The translations under genes and the position numbers were made by a program. Below are positions 44,155 through 53,500 of a stretch of 64,000 nucleotides of DNA, piece after piece. How positions within the stretch are numbered: position 1 is the stretch's first letter; each line of letters opens with the position of its first letter. The DNA is from an uncultured Paracoccaceae bacterium (GTDB lineage Bacteria; Pseudomonadota; Alphaproteobacteria; Rhodobacterales; Rhodobacteraceae): contig CANLNM010000002.1 in assembly GCA_947492475.1 (NCBI GenBank), positions 372,001 through 436,000 on the forward strand. The letters run 5' to 3'. Under the pieces are notes generated by a model. The model was not told where the DNA came from. It saw only the letters and a list, made by a program, of their open reading frames with translations, and ran no database searches.

Positions 44155-45345
44155 ATGAGTCATCCCGAGACGAAGGCTCGGGCCGGGGGAGATATGTCTC
44201 CGGCTGAGGAGTTGAAATCCGCAATGGCGGGTTTTGTGGGCGATTTCAAAGGTTTCGCCAATGACATTAATGCAAAGATTCAAAAGCAGGAAGAACGCAT
44301 GAACAAGCTAGATCGCAAATCCTTGATGGCAGCCCGCCCCGCATTGGCAACGGCTGCAACCGAAGAAGCCCCACATCAGAAGGCATTCGCTGCCTATCTG
44401 CGGTCGGGCGATGATGACGCGCTGCGTGGTCTGGATATGGAAGGCAAAGCCCTGAACACATCCGTGGCCGCTGATGGTGGTTATCTGGTGGATCCACAGA
44501 CATCCGACACCATCCATGGCGTGTTGTCTTCGGCCGCATCCCTGCGGGCTGTGTCAAATGTCGTGAATGTCGAAGCAACATCGTTTGATGTGCTGGTGGA
44601 TCATTCCGAAATTGGGTCTGGCTGGGCGTCTGAGACAGGGTCAACAACCGAAACATCGACCCCTCAGATCGATCGCATTACCATTCCATTGCACGAATTG
44701 TCTGCATTGCCAAAGGCGTCTCAGCGTTTGCTGGATGACAGCGCATTTGACATCGAAGGCTGGCTGGCTGAACGCATTGCGGCAAAATTTGTCCGCGCTG
44801 AAGCCGCGGCATTTGTAAGTGGCGACGGCGTGGATAAGCCCGAGGGTTTCCTGAACAACCCAATCGTTGCGAATGACAGCTGGGCTTGGGGTGATATCGG
44901 CTATGTTGCGTCTGGCGCGGATGGTGATTTTGACGTGACCAATCCTGGTGATGCGATCATCGAGCTGGTCTATGCGCTGGGTGCAGAATATCGCGCAAAC
45001 GGGTCGTTTGTGATGAATTCCAAAACCGCTGGCGTAGCACGCAAGTTGAAAGACGCGGATGGCCGTTTCTTGTGGACCGATGGGTTGGCCGCTGGTGAAC
45101 CTGCGCGTTTGCTGGGCTATCCTGTGCTGATCGCCGAAGACATGCCTGACATCGCGTCAGATTCCACATCCATCGCATTTGGCGACTTTGGCGCGGGTTA
45201 CACCATCGCTGAACGCCCCGAAATGCGTGTGCTGCGCGACCCATTCTCAGCCAAGCCACATGTTCTGTTCTACGCGACAAAACGCGTGGGCGGTGCCGTG
45301 AGCGATTACGCTGCGATCAAGGTCCTGAAGTTCTCGGTTAGCTAA
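44155..45345 (+). CDS. GTA g5, major capsid protein (HK97 fold)
   Basis: The 396-residue precursor has an N-terminal coiled-coil delta/scaffold region (about 1-90), a probable protease cleavage zone around ARPALATAATEE, and the HK97 fold (VDPQTSDTIHGVL, ASLRAVSNVV, PLHELSALPKASQRLLDD, GDGVDKPEGFL, then MNSKTAGVARKLKD). AAAGGACTGAAAG precedes the ATG. A terminator-like hairpin follows 87 bp after the stop. Confidence 0.96.
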   Translation: MSHPETKARAGGDMSPAEELKSAMAGFVGDFKGFANDINAKIQKQEERMNKLDRKSLMAARPALATAATEEAPHQKAFAAYLRSGDDDALRGLDMEGKALNTSVAADGGYLVDPQTSDTIHGVLSSAASLRAVSNVVNVEATSFDVLVDHSEIGSGWASETGSTTETSTPQIDRITIPLHELSALPKASQRLLDDSAFDIEGWLAERIAAKFVRAEAAAFVSGDGVDKPEGFLNNPIVANDSWAWGDIGYVASGADGDFDVTNPGDAIIELVYALGAEYRANGSFVMNSKTAGVARKLKDADGRFLWTDGLAAGEPARLLGYPVLIAEDMPDIASDSTSIAFGDFGAGYTIAERPEMRVLRDPFSAKPHVLFYATKRVGGAVSDYAAIKVLKFSVS

Positions 45346-45432
45346 GCTGACAGAGACGGAGTTGGGGGCCAGTGCGCTGGACCCTGACGCCGACCGGGCG
45401 CGCCAACAGACAGCCCTTGCGTTGTCTAGCTG

Positions 45433-45487
45433 CTCCTTCCGTCCGAGCAATGCGGGGGTGCGCGTCCGGGACGGGCGGAGAAATTTT
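45433..45487 (+). terminator. Terminator-like hairpin between capsid and connector genes
   Basis: CTCC-TT-CCGTCC (45433-45444) pairs with GGACGG-GC-GGAG (45469-45480) across a 24-base loop, followed by AAATTTT. The 165-bp gap 45346-45510 contains no gene I can support. A partial terminator here would raise capsid mRNA over downstream tail mRNA. Confidence 0.45.
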
Positions 45488-45510
45488 GGGCCGGAATTCG
45501 GAGTGTTTCC

Positions 45511-46110
45511 ATGATGTTAGTCGAAGAGACCACGGTGCCGCTAAGCGCACTTCCGGTCACTCAGTTTAAAGACCATTTGCGGCTTGGGTCGGGGTTTGCC
45601 GATGATGCCATTCAAGATGGGATGCTGGAAAGTTTTTTGCGTGCGGCCATGGCGGCCATTGAGGCACGCACCGGCAAAATCCTGATTGAGCGGGAATTCA
45701 GCTGGACGCTGACCCTGTGGCGGGATTGTCAAAGCCAGGCTTTGCCTGTGGCACCTGTCAGTGCTGTGATCGAAATGGTCATGATCAACAATGCGAGGGA
45801 TGAAACCGTCGCTGATGCCGGTAGCTATCGTTTAGTGCCGGATATGCAACGCCCGCGGATCGAGGCAGTTGGCGGGGTGTTGTCACCTGTGCCATCCGGC
45901 GGGTCTGTGCGCATTGGGCTGTTGGCCGGATTTGGGCCGGATTGGGCGGATTTGCCCGCGGATCTGGGACAGGCCGTGCTGATGTTGGCCGCGCATTTCT
46001 ATGAATATCGCCACGAGGCCGCATTGGGCGGTGGCGCCATGCCTTATAGCGTCAATGCGCTGATCGAGCGGTATCGCACGGTGCGCGTCTTTGGGGGAGG
46101 CCGCCGGTGA
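45511..46110 (+). CDS. GTA g6, head-tail connector (adaptor)
   Basis: The 199-residue protein shows the gp6-like/phiE125 gp8 pattern: FKDHLRLGSGFADDAIQDG, a helix AAMAAIEARTGKIL, strand EREFSWTLTLW, and a C-terminal helix VLMLAAHFYEYRHEA followed by NALIERYRTVR. It docks onto the portal ring. GGAG precedes tandem ATGs (45511 and 45514). The stop overlaps g7 as GTGA. Confidence 0.9.
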   Translation: MMLVEETTVPLSALPVTQFKDHLRLGSGFADDAIQDGMLESFLRAAMAAIEARTGKILIEREFSWTLTLWRDCQSQALPVAPVSAVIEMVMINNARDETVADAGSYRLVPDMQRPRIEAVGGVLSPVPSGGSVRIGLLAGFGPDWADLPADLGQAVLMLAAHFYEYRHEAALGGGAMPYSVNALIERYRTVRVFGGGRR

Positions 46111-46445
46111 AACAGATGCATCTGAACAGAAAGCTAGAGCTGCAAGAAGCCGTGCGTGTGCCAGATGGATCGGGTGGTTTTGTCGAAACCTGGTCGCCGT
46201 TGGGCAGTCTTTGGGCCGCGTTTGATGCAGGTGCGGGCCGCGAATTGGCTGGGGTGAAAACCCCGCTGAGCCGCGTGCCCTATGTGATCAGCGTGCGGGC
46301 CGCCCCTCATGGGGCACCAAGTCGTCCAAAGGCAGGTCAGCGATTTGTTGAAGGCGTGCGCGTGTTTCCCATTCTGGCAGTTAGCGACGGCGATCCTAAC
46401 GGGCGCTATCTGACCTGCCACGCAGAAGAGGAGATCGTCGTATGA
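46107..46445 (+). CDS. GTA g7, head closure (stopper/head-tail adaptor) protein
   Basis: The 112-residue protein resembles SPP1 gp16-like head-tail adaptors: LNRKLELQEAVRVPDGSGGF, WAAFDAGAGRE, SRVPYVISVRA, PSRPKAGQRFVEGVRVFPI. The GTG start overlaps the g6 stop, and its own stop overlaps g8 as ATGA, so translation is coupled. Confidence 0.88.
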   Translation: MKQMHLNRKLELQEAVRVPDGSGGFVETWSPLGSLWAAFDAGAGRELAGVKTPLSRVPYVISVRAAPHGAPSRPKAGQRFVEGVRVFPILAVSDGDPNGRYLTCHAEEEIVV

Positions 46446-46852
46446 GCTATGGTGTTTCGGCCGCATTGCAGGCGGCTGTGTATCAAGCATTGTCAACCGA
46501 TGGCACCCTGACGGGGCTGGTTGGAACGGCGATTTATGACGCGCTGCCCACCGGGTCCTTGCCTTCGATCTATGTGACGCTGGGACAGGAAACGGTCAGT
46601 GACCGGTCCGACAAAGTGGGCCACGGTGCGGCGCATGAATTTGTAGTGTCGGTGGTCACGGATGTGTCCGGTTTCGCCCAGGCCAAAGAGGCCGCGGCGG
46701 CGATTTCGGACGCGTTGGTGGATGCAAACCTAACCCTGAGCCGAGGAATGCTGTGCGGATTGCAGTTTCTAAAGGCCAAGGCGGCGCGGGTGGGATCAGG
46801 CGGGACCCGCCGGATCGATCTGACGTTTTTGGCGCGTGTCGACGATATCTGA
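46442..46852 (+). CDS. GTA g8, tail terminator (DUF3168)
   Basis: The 136-residue protein matches DUF3168: ALQAAVYQALSTDGTL, VGTAIYDALP, PSIYVTLGQE, EFVVSVVTDVSGF and a C-terminal RRIDLTFLARV. This family ends the tail tube where it joins the head. Start overlaps g7. Confidence 0.9.
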   Translation: MSYGVSAALQAAVYQALSTDGTLTGLVGTAIYDALPTGSLPSIYVTLGQETVSDRSDKVGHGAAHEFVVSVVTDVSGFAQAKEAAAAISDALVDANLTLSRGMLCGLQFLKAKAARVGSGGTRRIDLTFLARVDDI

Positions 46853-46912
46853 ATGCCCATCCCGGCGGGATCGGGGTGAATTTGAATTTGCAACTTATGC
46901 GGAGTGATGGCT

Positions 46913-47329
46913 ATGGCGGCCCAGAACGGAAAAGACCTTTTGGTCAAGATTGATATGAACGGTGCAGGTCTGTTTGAAACGGCTGCAGGTCTGCGGGCAA
47001 CGCGGATTAGCCTGAACGCCGAAAGTGTGGATGTCACCAGCCTGGAAAGCACAGGCGGATGGCGTGAATTGCTGGGTGGCGCGGGTGTGAAAACCGCAGC
47101 GATCAGCGGATCAGGTGTGTTCAAAGACGCAACCACCGATGAACGTGTGCGGCAGATTTTCTTTGATGGGGAAACGCCGGCGTTTCAGGTGATTGTGCCC
47201 GGTTTTGGCACGCTAGAAGGCCCATTTCAGGTAACGTCGATTGAGTATTCCGGCGATTACAACGGCGAAGCGACCTATGAAATGGCGCTGGCATCGGCGG
47301 GCGAAGTCACGTTTGTGGCGTTCCCATAA
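46913..47329 (+). CDS. GTA g9, major tail tube protein
   Basis: The 138-residue protein starts MAAQNGKDLLVKIDMNG and has ATRISLNAESVDVTSLES, WRELLGGAGVKTAAISGSGVF and the C-terminal GDYNGEATYEM strand, as in TP901-1-type major tail proteins. The ATG at 46913 has CGGAG eight bases upstream and agrees with RcGTA g9; GTG 46904 and ATG 46907 are alternatives. The next gene begins directly after its stop. Confidence 0.93.
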   Translation: MAAQNGKDLLVKIDMNGAGLFETAAGLRATRISLNAESVDVTSLESTGGWRELLGGAGVKTAAISGSGVFKDATTDERVRQIFFDGETPAFQVIVPGFGTLEGPFQVTSIEYSGDYNGEATYEMALASAGEVTFVAFP

Positions 47330-47647
47330 ATGAGCAATCCGTGGGCAGGTGAAGTGGATCTGGTGGTCGATGGTCAGCGGCATATATGCAAGCTGACCCT
47401 CGGCGCGCTGGCCGAGATGGAAGCCGGGCTGGAGACGGGATCGATGATGGATCTGGTCACACGGTTTGAAAGTGGCGCGTTTTCCAGTCGGGATGTGCTG
47501 GCGTTGATCGTTGCGGGGTTACGTGGCGGCGGGGAGCAGGTCACAGCGGCGGATTTGTTCAACGCAGATATTGCGGGCGGCCCGGTTGCGGCGGCCCGTG
47601 TGGCGGCTGAGTTGCTGGCACGCGCATTTGCCATGCCCGAAGGCTGA
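47330..47647 (+). CDS. GTA g10 (GTA_gp10 family, tail assembly)
   Basis: The 105-residue protein has the GTA_gp10 pattern: VDLVVDGQRHICKLTLGALAEME and an Ala-rich helical C-terminus. Its place between tail tube and tape measure corresponds to tail assembly chaperones of phages. The ATG follows the g9 stop without a gap. No slippery heptamer at its 3' end is evident, and g10.1 has its own start. Confidence 0.9.
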   Translation: MSNPWAGEVDLVVDGQRHICKLTLGALAEMEAGLETGSMMDLVTRFESGAFSSRDVLALIVAGLRGGGEQVTAADLFNADIAGGPVAAARVAAELLARAFAMPEG

Positions 47648-47658
47648 GGTTGGCCGGG

Positions 47659-47868
47659 ATGGATATGCGCGGGTTGGATTGGCCGGGTTTGATCCGAGCT
47701 GGGCTGGTGGGGCTAAAGCTGAAACCAGCCGAGTTCTGGGCCCTGACCCCAGCAGAGTTGTTGATGATGCTGGGATTAGAAGGCGCGGATGCGCCCATGG
47801 CCCGCAATCGTCTGGAAGAGTTGAGCCGGGCCTACCCGGACGCAGAGAAAGGAAGAGCCGATGGCTGA
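47659..47868 (+). CDS. GTA g10.1, small tail assembly chaperone-like protein
   Basis: The 69-residue protein (MDMRGLDWPGLIRAGL) with LKPAEFWALTPAEL and a following helix matches the small gene found in this position in RcGTA-type clusters. GAGG lies nine bases before the ATG. Its 3' end overlaps the tape measure gene by 8 bp. Confidence 0.85.
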   Translation: MDMRGLDWPGLIRAGLVGLKLKPAEFWALTPAELLMMLGLEGADAPMARNRLEELSRAYPDAEKGRADG

Positions 47869-48517
47869 TAATCCGTTTGAAGCATTGGATGCTGAATCCG
47901 AGGGCCTGAACGAGACGTTGGGGCAGACCAGCGCGATGACCAATGCGTTTTCCAACCAATTGCGTCAGGTGCAAAGCAGTTTGACAGAAACCACGCGGGA
48001 TCTGGCCAATCTGGAACGTGGCATCACCGGGGGATTGCGCAAGGCATTTGACGGTGTCGTTCTGGATGGCATGAAGCTGACGGATGCGCTGAATACCATT
48101 GCGACGTCTATGGTGAACACCGCCTATAAATCCGCGACCCGTCCGGTGATCGACCATGTGGGGGGGCTGCTATCGGATGGGGTGAATTCCTTTATGGGGG
48201 GGCTGTTGCCGTTTGAAAAAGGCGCGCCGTTTTCCCAAGGTCGCGTGATGCCCTTTGCCCGCGGTGGCGTGGTCAGCAGCCCGACCAGTTTTCCCATGCG
48301 CGGGGGCACCGGGTTGATGGGCGAAGCCGGTCCCGAGGCGATTATGCCCCTGTCGCGTGGCAGTGACGGCAAGCTGGGCGTGCGCGCTCAGGGGGGCCGC
48401 AATGTGACCGTCAATATGAACATCACAACGCCGGACGTGCAGGGGTTTCAGCGCTCTCGTGGGCAGATCGCCGCGAATTTGAGCCGGGCCTTGGGCGCGG
48501 GTCAGCGCAATCGGTAA
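47861..48517 (+). CDS. GTA g11, short tail tape measure protein
   Basis: The 218-residue protein has a helical N-terminal half (about 10-80) and the conserved glycine/proline-rich C-terminal region with KGAPFSQGRVMPFARGGVV, PMRGGTGLMGEAGPEAIMPLSRG written here in parts (MRGGTGLMGEAGPEAIM, PLSRG). The length sets a short GTA tail. Start overlaps g10.1. Confidence 0.93.
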   Translation: MADNPFEALDAESEGLNETLGQTSAMTNAFSNQLRQVQSSLTETTRDLANLERGITGGLRKAFDGVVLDGMKLTDALNTIATSMVNTAYKSATRPVIDHVGGLLSDGVNSFMGGLLPFEKGAPFSQGRVMPFARGGVVSSPTSFPMRGGTGLMGEAGPEAIMPLSRGSDGKLGVRAQGGRNVTVNMNITTPDVQGFQRSRGQIAANLSRALGAGQRNR

Positions 48518-48532
48518 GCAAGGAGCAAGCAT

Positions 48533-49165
48533 ATGTCTTTTCATGAGGTACGGTTTCCCGCATCGCTGAGCTTTGGGTCCATCGGGGGGCCAGAACGGCG
48601 CACCGAAGTTGTGACGCTGGCAAATGGGTTTGAGGAACGCAACGCGCCCTGGGCCCATTCACGTCGCCGCTATGATGCGGGGATGGGGCTGCGGTCATTG
48701 GATGATGTAGAAGCGCTGGTTGCGTTTTTTGAGGCCCGCCAAGGCAAGCTGTTTGGATTCCGCTGGAAAGACTGGAGCGATTTCAAATCCTGTCTGCCCA
48801 ATGGTGACATCACCGGCGAAGACCAGTTCATCGCCTATGGGGACGAAATCCAAGATGTGTTTCAGTTGGTGAAAACCTATCGCTCGGGGGAATACACCTA
48901 TGAGCGTCCCATCAAGAAACCGGTTGAGGGTTCCGTTCAGATCACGGTGGGGGATGATCCGCGCCAAGTGGGGGTGGATTATGAGATCGACCATGACACT
49001 GGCATCGTGACATTTAATCACCCACCTGATGTGGGCGCTGAAATTCGCGCAGGGTTCGAATTTGACGTGCCGGTGCGGTTTGATACCGATATGATCCAAA
49101 GCTCGGTTTCCAATTTTCAGGCTGGCGAAGTGCCGGATGTGCCTGTGATTGAGGTGCGGGTATGA
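48533..49165 (+). CDS. GTA g12, distal tail protein (DUF2460)
   Basis: The 210-residue protein begins MSFHEVRFPASLSFGSIGGP and contains NAPWAHSRRRYDAG, FRWKDWSDFKSC and GVDYEIDHDTGIVTF, the DUF2460/TIGR02217 signature of GTA and related phage tail tips. AAGGAG precedes the ATG, and its stop overlaps g13 as ATGA. Confidence 0.94.
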   Translation: MSFHEVRFPASLSFGSIGGPERRTEVVTLANGFEERNAPWAHSRRRYDAGMGLRSLDDVEALVAFFEARQGKLFGFRWKDWSDFKSCLPNGDITGEDQFIAYGDEIQDVFQLVKTYRSGEYTYERPIKKPVEGSVQITVGDDPRQVGVDYEIDHDTGIVTFNHPPDVGAEIRAGFEFDVPVRFDTDMIQSSVSNFQAGEVPDVPVIEVRV

Positions 49166-50043
49166 GCCGGGACGCATTAGAGGCGCATCTGCAAACGGGT
49201 GTCACAAATGTCTGTCGGTGCTGGGCTGTGATCCGCACGGATGGCGATGTGCTGGGGTTTACGGATCATGACGGTGATCTTAGCTTTGATGGGATCACGT
49301 TTCGGGCGGAAACCGGGCTGACACCGATGGCGATCAGTCACACAACCGGCCTGTCGGTGGACAATAGCGAAGCCTTGGGCGCGCTGACAGATAGCGCGCT
49401 GACCGAAGACGACATCGAAGCGGGTCGGTTTGATGGAGCTGAGGTCAAGTCGTGGCTGGTGAACTGGCAAGACACACAAGAGCGCCTGTTACGGTTTCGC
49501 GGCACGATCGGTGAAATCCGCCGGGCAGGCGGTGCCTTTAATGCTGAATTGCGGGGGCTGACCGAAGCGTTGAACCAAGTGCAGGGGCGGGTTTATCAAA
49601 AACTCTGCGGGGCTGTTCTGGGGGACGGGCAATGTGGCTTTGATCTGACCACGCCGGGGTTCAGCTATGATCTGACCTTGGTGGCGGTGACAGATGCACA
49701 AGTGTTCCATGTCTCGCTGGACATGTCATCAGAACATTGTTTTGAACGTGGTCAGCTAAAGGTTCTGACGGGCGATGCGCAAGGACTGTCCGGATTGATC
49801 AAACATGATCGGTTTGAGGATGACGGAATGCGCGTGATTGAATTATGGCAACCGCTGGGGGCAGATGTGACAGCAGGAGATACGGTGCGCGTCACTGCTG
49901 GCTGTGATCGACGGTCCGAAACCTGTCAAAACCGATTTAGCAATTTGCTGAACTTTCGTGGGTTCCCGGATATTCCGGGCGAAGATTGGCTGATGCGGGT
50001 TCCGGTCAAGGCGGGCAATAACACTGGCGGTAGCCGCCGGTGA
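49162..50043 (+). CDS. GTA g13, tail hub protein (DUF2163)
   Basis: The 293-residue protein contains TNVCRCWAVIRTDGDVLGFTDHD, FRGTIGEIRR, CGAVLGDGQCGFDL and the cysteine-rich GCDRRSETCQNRFSN and NFRGFPDIPGED near the end. These cysteine clusters are known in the family, where hub proteins may bind an iron-sulfur cluster. The stop overlaps g14 as GTGA. Confidence 0.93.
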   Translation: MSRDALEAHLQTGVTNVCRCWAVIRTDGDVLGFTDHDGDLSFDGITFRAETGLTPMAISHTTGLSVDNSEALGALTDSALTEDDIEAGRFDGAEVKSWLVNWQDTQERLLRFRGTIGEIRRAGGAFNAELRGLTEALNQVQGRVYQKLCGAVLGDGQCGFDLTTPGFSYDLTLVAVTDAQVFHVSLDMSSEHCFERGQLKVLTGDAQGLSGLIKHDRFEDDGMRVIELWQPLGADVTAGDTVRVTAGCDRRSETCQNRFSNLLNFRGFPDIPGEDWLMRVPVKAGNNTGGSRR

Positions 50044-50489
50044 GCGCCGCAGATGTCCCGAACATCCCGGATCACGCAGCGGTTCTGATCGCCCGGCAAT
50101 GGTTGGGCACGCCATATCGGCATCAGGCGGCGACGTTGGGGGCTGGATGTGACTGTTTGGGGTTATTGCGTGGGGTATGGCGCAGCCTATATGGCCAAGA
50201 GCCAGAAGCGATCCCCAATTACAGCCCGGATTGGTCAGAACCACAGGGCCAAGAGCGCCTGATGGCGGCGGCCTTGCGTCACTTACAGCGACAAACCGGG
50301 GCGGATGCGTCTGGGGATGTGTTGTTGTTCCGTATGCGGGCCGGGTCGGTGGCAAAACATCTGGGGATCGCGGCCCAAATGGGGGCGTCTCCTACTTTTA
50401 TTCATTCCTATTCAGGTCACGGCGTCGTGGAAAGCCCACTGACATCGGCCTGGGGGCGGCGTATCGCGGCCCGTTTCGTATTTCCGTAA
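50040..50489 (+). CDS. GTA g14, NlpC/P60 cell-wall peptidase
   Basis: The 149-residue peptidase has the catalytic cysteine in GAGCDCLGLLRG and histidine in SVAKHLGIA. It helps the particle cross the recipient's peptidoglycan. GTG start overlaps the g13 stop; length equals RcGTA g14. Confidence 0.93.
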   Translation: MSAADVPNIPDHAAVLIARQWLGTPYRHQAATLGAGCDCLGLLRGVWRSLYGQEPEAIPNYSPDWSEPQGQERLMAAALRHLQRQTGADASGDVLLFRMRAGSVAKHLGIAAQMGASPTFIHSYSGHGVVESPLTSAWGRRIAARFVFP

Positions 50490-50503
50490 AGGGGGCCTGA
50501 ACA

Positions 50504-53500
50504 ATGGCGACGATAGTTCTTTCTGCTGCAGGTATGGCGCTGGGCGCGTCTGTTGGGGGCACGGCCCTTGGATTGTCTGCTGCGACCATTGGTCGTGCAA
50601 TTGGCGCCAGTGTCGGTCGGGTGATTGATCAACGCCTGCTTGGGGCGGGCAGTGAAACGATTGAAACCGGGCAGGTGGATCGGTTTCGGCTGACCGGCGC
50701 CAGCGAAGGCACCGCGATCCCACGTCTATATGGGCGTGTGCGGGTCGGCGGGCAGGTCATCTGGGCGACCGAGTTTCTGGAAACCAAAACCAAACATGGC
50801 GGCAGCGGCAAAGGTGGGCCGCCCAAACCGACGACGGTCGAATATTCCTATTCGGTCAGCGTTGCGATTGCCCTATGCGAAGGCGAAATAACCCGCGTCG
50901 GCCGTGTCTGGGCAGATGGGCGCGAAGTGTCCCCCGATGATCTGAATATGCGGGTCTATGCGGGCAGTGAAGACCAGATGCCAGACCCCAAAATGGAAGC
51001 GGTCGAAGGTGCGGGCAACGTGCCTGCCTATCGTGGCACCGCCTATGTGGTGTTAGAAGACCTGGACCTTGGCCAGTTTGGCAATCGTGTGCCGCAATTC
51101 ACCTTTGAGGTCAGCCGCCCCGCGCAGCCAGACCTAGAAGACGAAACCGCAGATATGACCCGCATGGTCAAAGCGGTGGCCTTGATGCCGGGAACCGGGG
51201 AATATGCCTTGGCAACCACTCCGGTGCATATCACCCGTGAATTTGGCGAACAGGCCGTCACAAACGTCAATTCCGCATCCGGCAAATCTGATTTGCAGAC
51301 TTCGTTGGATCACCTGGACGAAGAGCTGCCAGATTGCGGGTCGGTGTCGATGATTGTGTCGTGGTTCGGGGATGATTTGCGGGCGGATCAATGTACGCTA
51401 CGCCCCAAGGTGGAACAAACCACAGCCGACGGCAATGAAATGCCGTGGCGTGTGTCGGGTTTGACCCGTGCCGGGGCGCAGAACGTTCCTGTGGTGGATG
51501 ATCGCGTGATCTATGGGGGCACCCCTGCGGATCAATCCGTGGTTGAGGCGCTGATAGATATTGCCGATCGCGGCAAAAAGGCGGTGTTTTATCCGTTTAT
51601 CCTGATGGATCAGTTGGACGGCAATGGGTTGATCAATCCGTGGACTGGGCAGGCCGGGCAACCGCATCTGCCATGGCGCGGGCGGATCACGTTGTCTGCG
51701 GCGCCGGGACAGGTCGGAACGCCTGATCGCACAGCTGCGGCCGCCGCCGAAGTGGCTGCGTTCTTTGGGACGGCTGCACCTGCGGATTTCACCCAAGCGG
51801 GCAACACCGTGACCTATAGTGGACCGAATGAATGGTCCTATCGTCGGTTCATTCTGCATTATGCGCATTTATGTGCCATGGCGGGGGGCGTGGATGCGTT
51901 CTGTATCGGGTCAGAAATGCGATCCCTGACGCAAATTCGCGGCGCTGGCGACAGTTTCCCTGCTGTGGATGCCATGATCCAGTTGGCGGCAGATGTGCGC
52001 GGTATTCTAGGCCCCAGCACCAAAATTGGCTATGCTGCGGATTGGTCCGAATATCACGGTTATCAACCCGGTGGCGCCAACAAATATTTCCATCTGGATC
52101 CGCTCTGGGCGGATGACAATATCGATTTCATCGGGATCGACAATTACATGCCGCTCTCGGATTGGCGGGATGGGCTGGACCATGCAGATGTTGACGCCCG
52201 TTCAATCTATAATCTGGATTACCTGCGTGCCAATGTGGCCGGGGGGGAAGGCTATGATTGGTATTACCATTCCCCGGAATCCCGTGCGGCGCAAATTCGT
52301 ACGCCCATCACCGATAGTGAAGGTGAGGAATGGATTTGGCGCTATAAGGATATTCAGAACTGGTGGGGGCAATATCACCACAATCGCATCGACGGTGTGC
52401 GGGACACATTGCCCACGATCTGGGAACCGGGCAGCAAACCGATCTGGTTTACCGAACTGGGATGTGCTGCGATCGACAAAGGCACAAACGAGCCGAACAA
52501 ATTCCTTGATCCGAAATCATCGGAAAGTTCGGTGCCGCATTATTCCAATGGTATCCGGGATGATTTTATCCAGATGCAATATCTGCGGGCGGTGCATCAA
52601 CACTACGCCGACGTGGGGAACAATCCCATTTCGCTGACGTATGGTGGTCCCATGGTCGATATGAGCCGCGCCCATGTCTGGGCGTGGGATGCGCGTCCAC
52701 ATCCGTTTTTCCCAGTGTCCCAAGATATCTGGTCGGATGGGGAAAACTATGCGCGCGGGCATTGGATCACGGGCCGATCTGCGGCACGTCCTTTGGCATC
52801 GGTTGTTGCTGAAATCTGCGAAAAGGCCGGTGTGGCGGATTATGATACATCCCGGCTGTTTGGATTGGTCAAAGGGTATCTGCATGAACGGGTAGGTACG
52901 GCGCGCTCAGCGTTGCAGCCGTTGATGTTGGCCCATGGGTTTGACGTTGTGGATCGCGATGGGGCGCTGCATTTCATAACCCGAACCGGTATGCCCGATG
53001 CGACATTGGAATTTGACGATCTGGCTGTGCCTGACGACGTCGAGGGGGACATTGAATTCACCCGCTCAGCCGAGGCAGAAATGGCCGGGCGTGTGCGTCT
53101 GAACTATGTCGCAGGGGACGGTGACTACGAAGTGGCCACCAGCGAAGCCTCACTGGCTGATGATACGGCCTATAATGTGTCGCAATCCGAATTGCCGATT
53201 GTCATGTCACGTGGCGAAGGGCAGGGCGTCGTTGAACGCTGGCTCGCCGAAGCCCGCGTGGCACGGGATGGGGTCCGTTTCGCGCTACCGCCATCCATGT
53301 CCCATCTGGGGGCCGGGGATGTGGTGCGCATCCAAACCGATCAGGGTGGCGGAATTTTCCGGATGGATCGCGTGGAACAAGCCAAGCAGATGGAAATCGA
53401 AGCAGTGGGGGTGGAACCCGAAGTGTACCGCGCCCACAACACCGCAGAGGTTTACGCGCCGTTACAGACGCAGGCACAGGCCGTGCCCGTCGAAGGCGTG

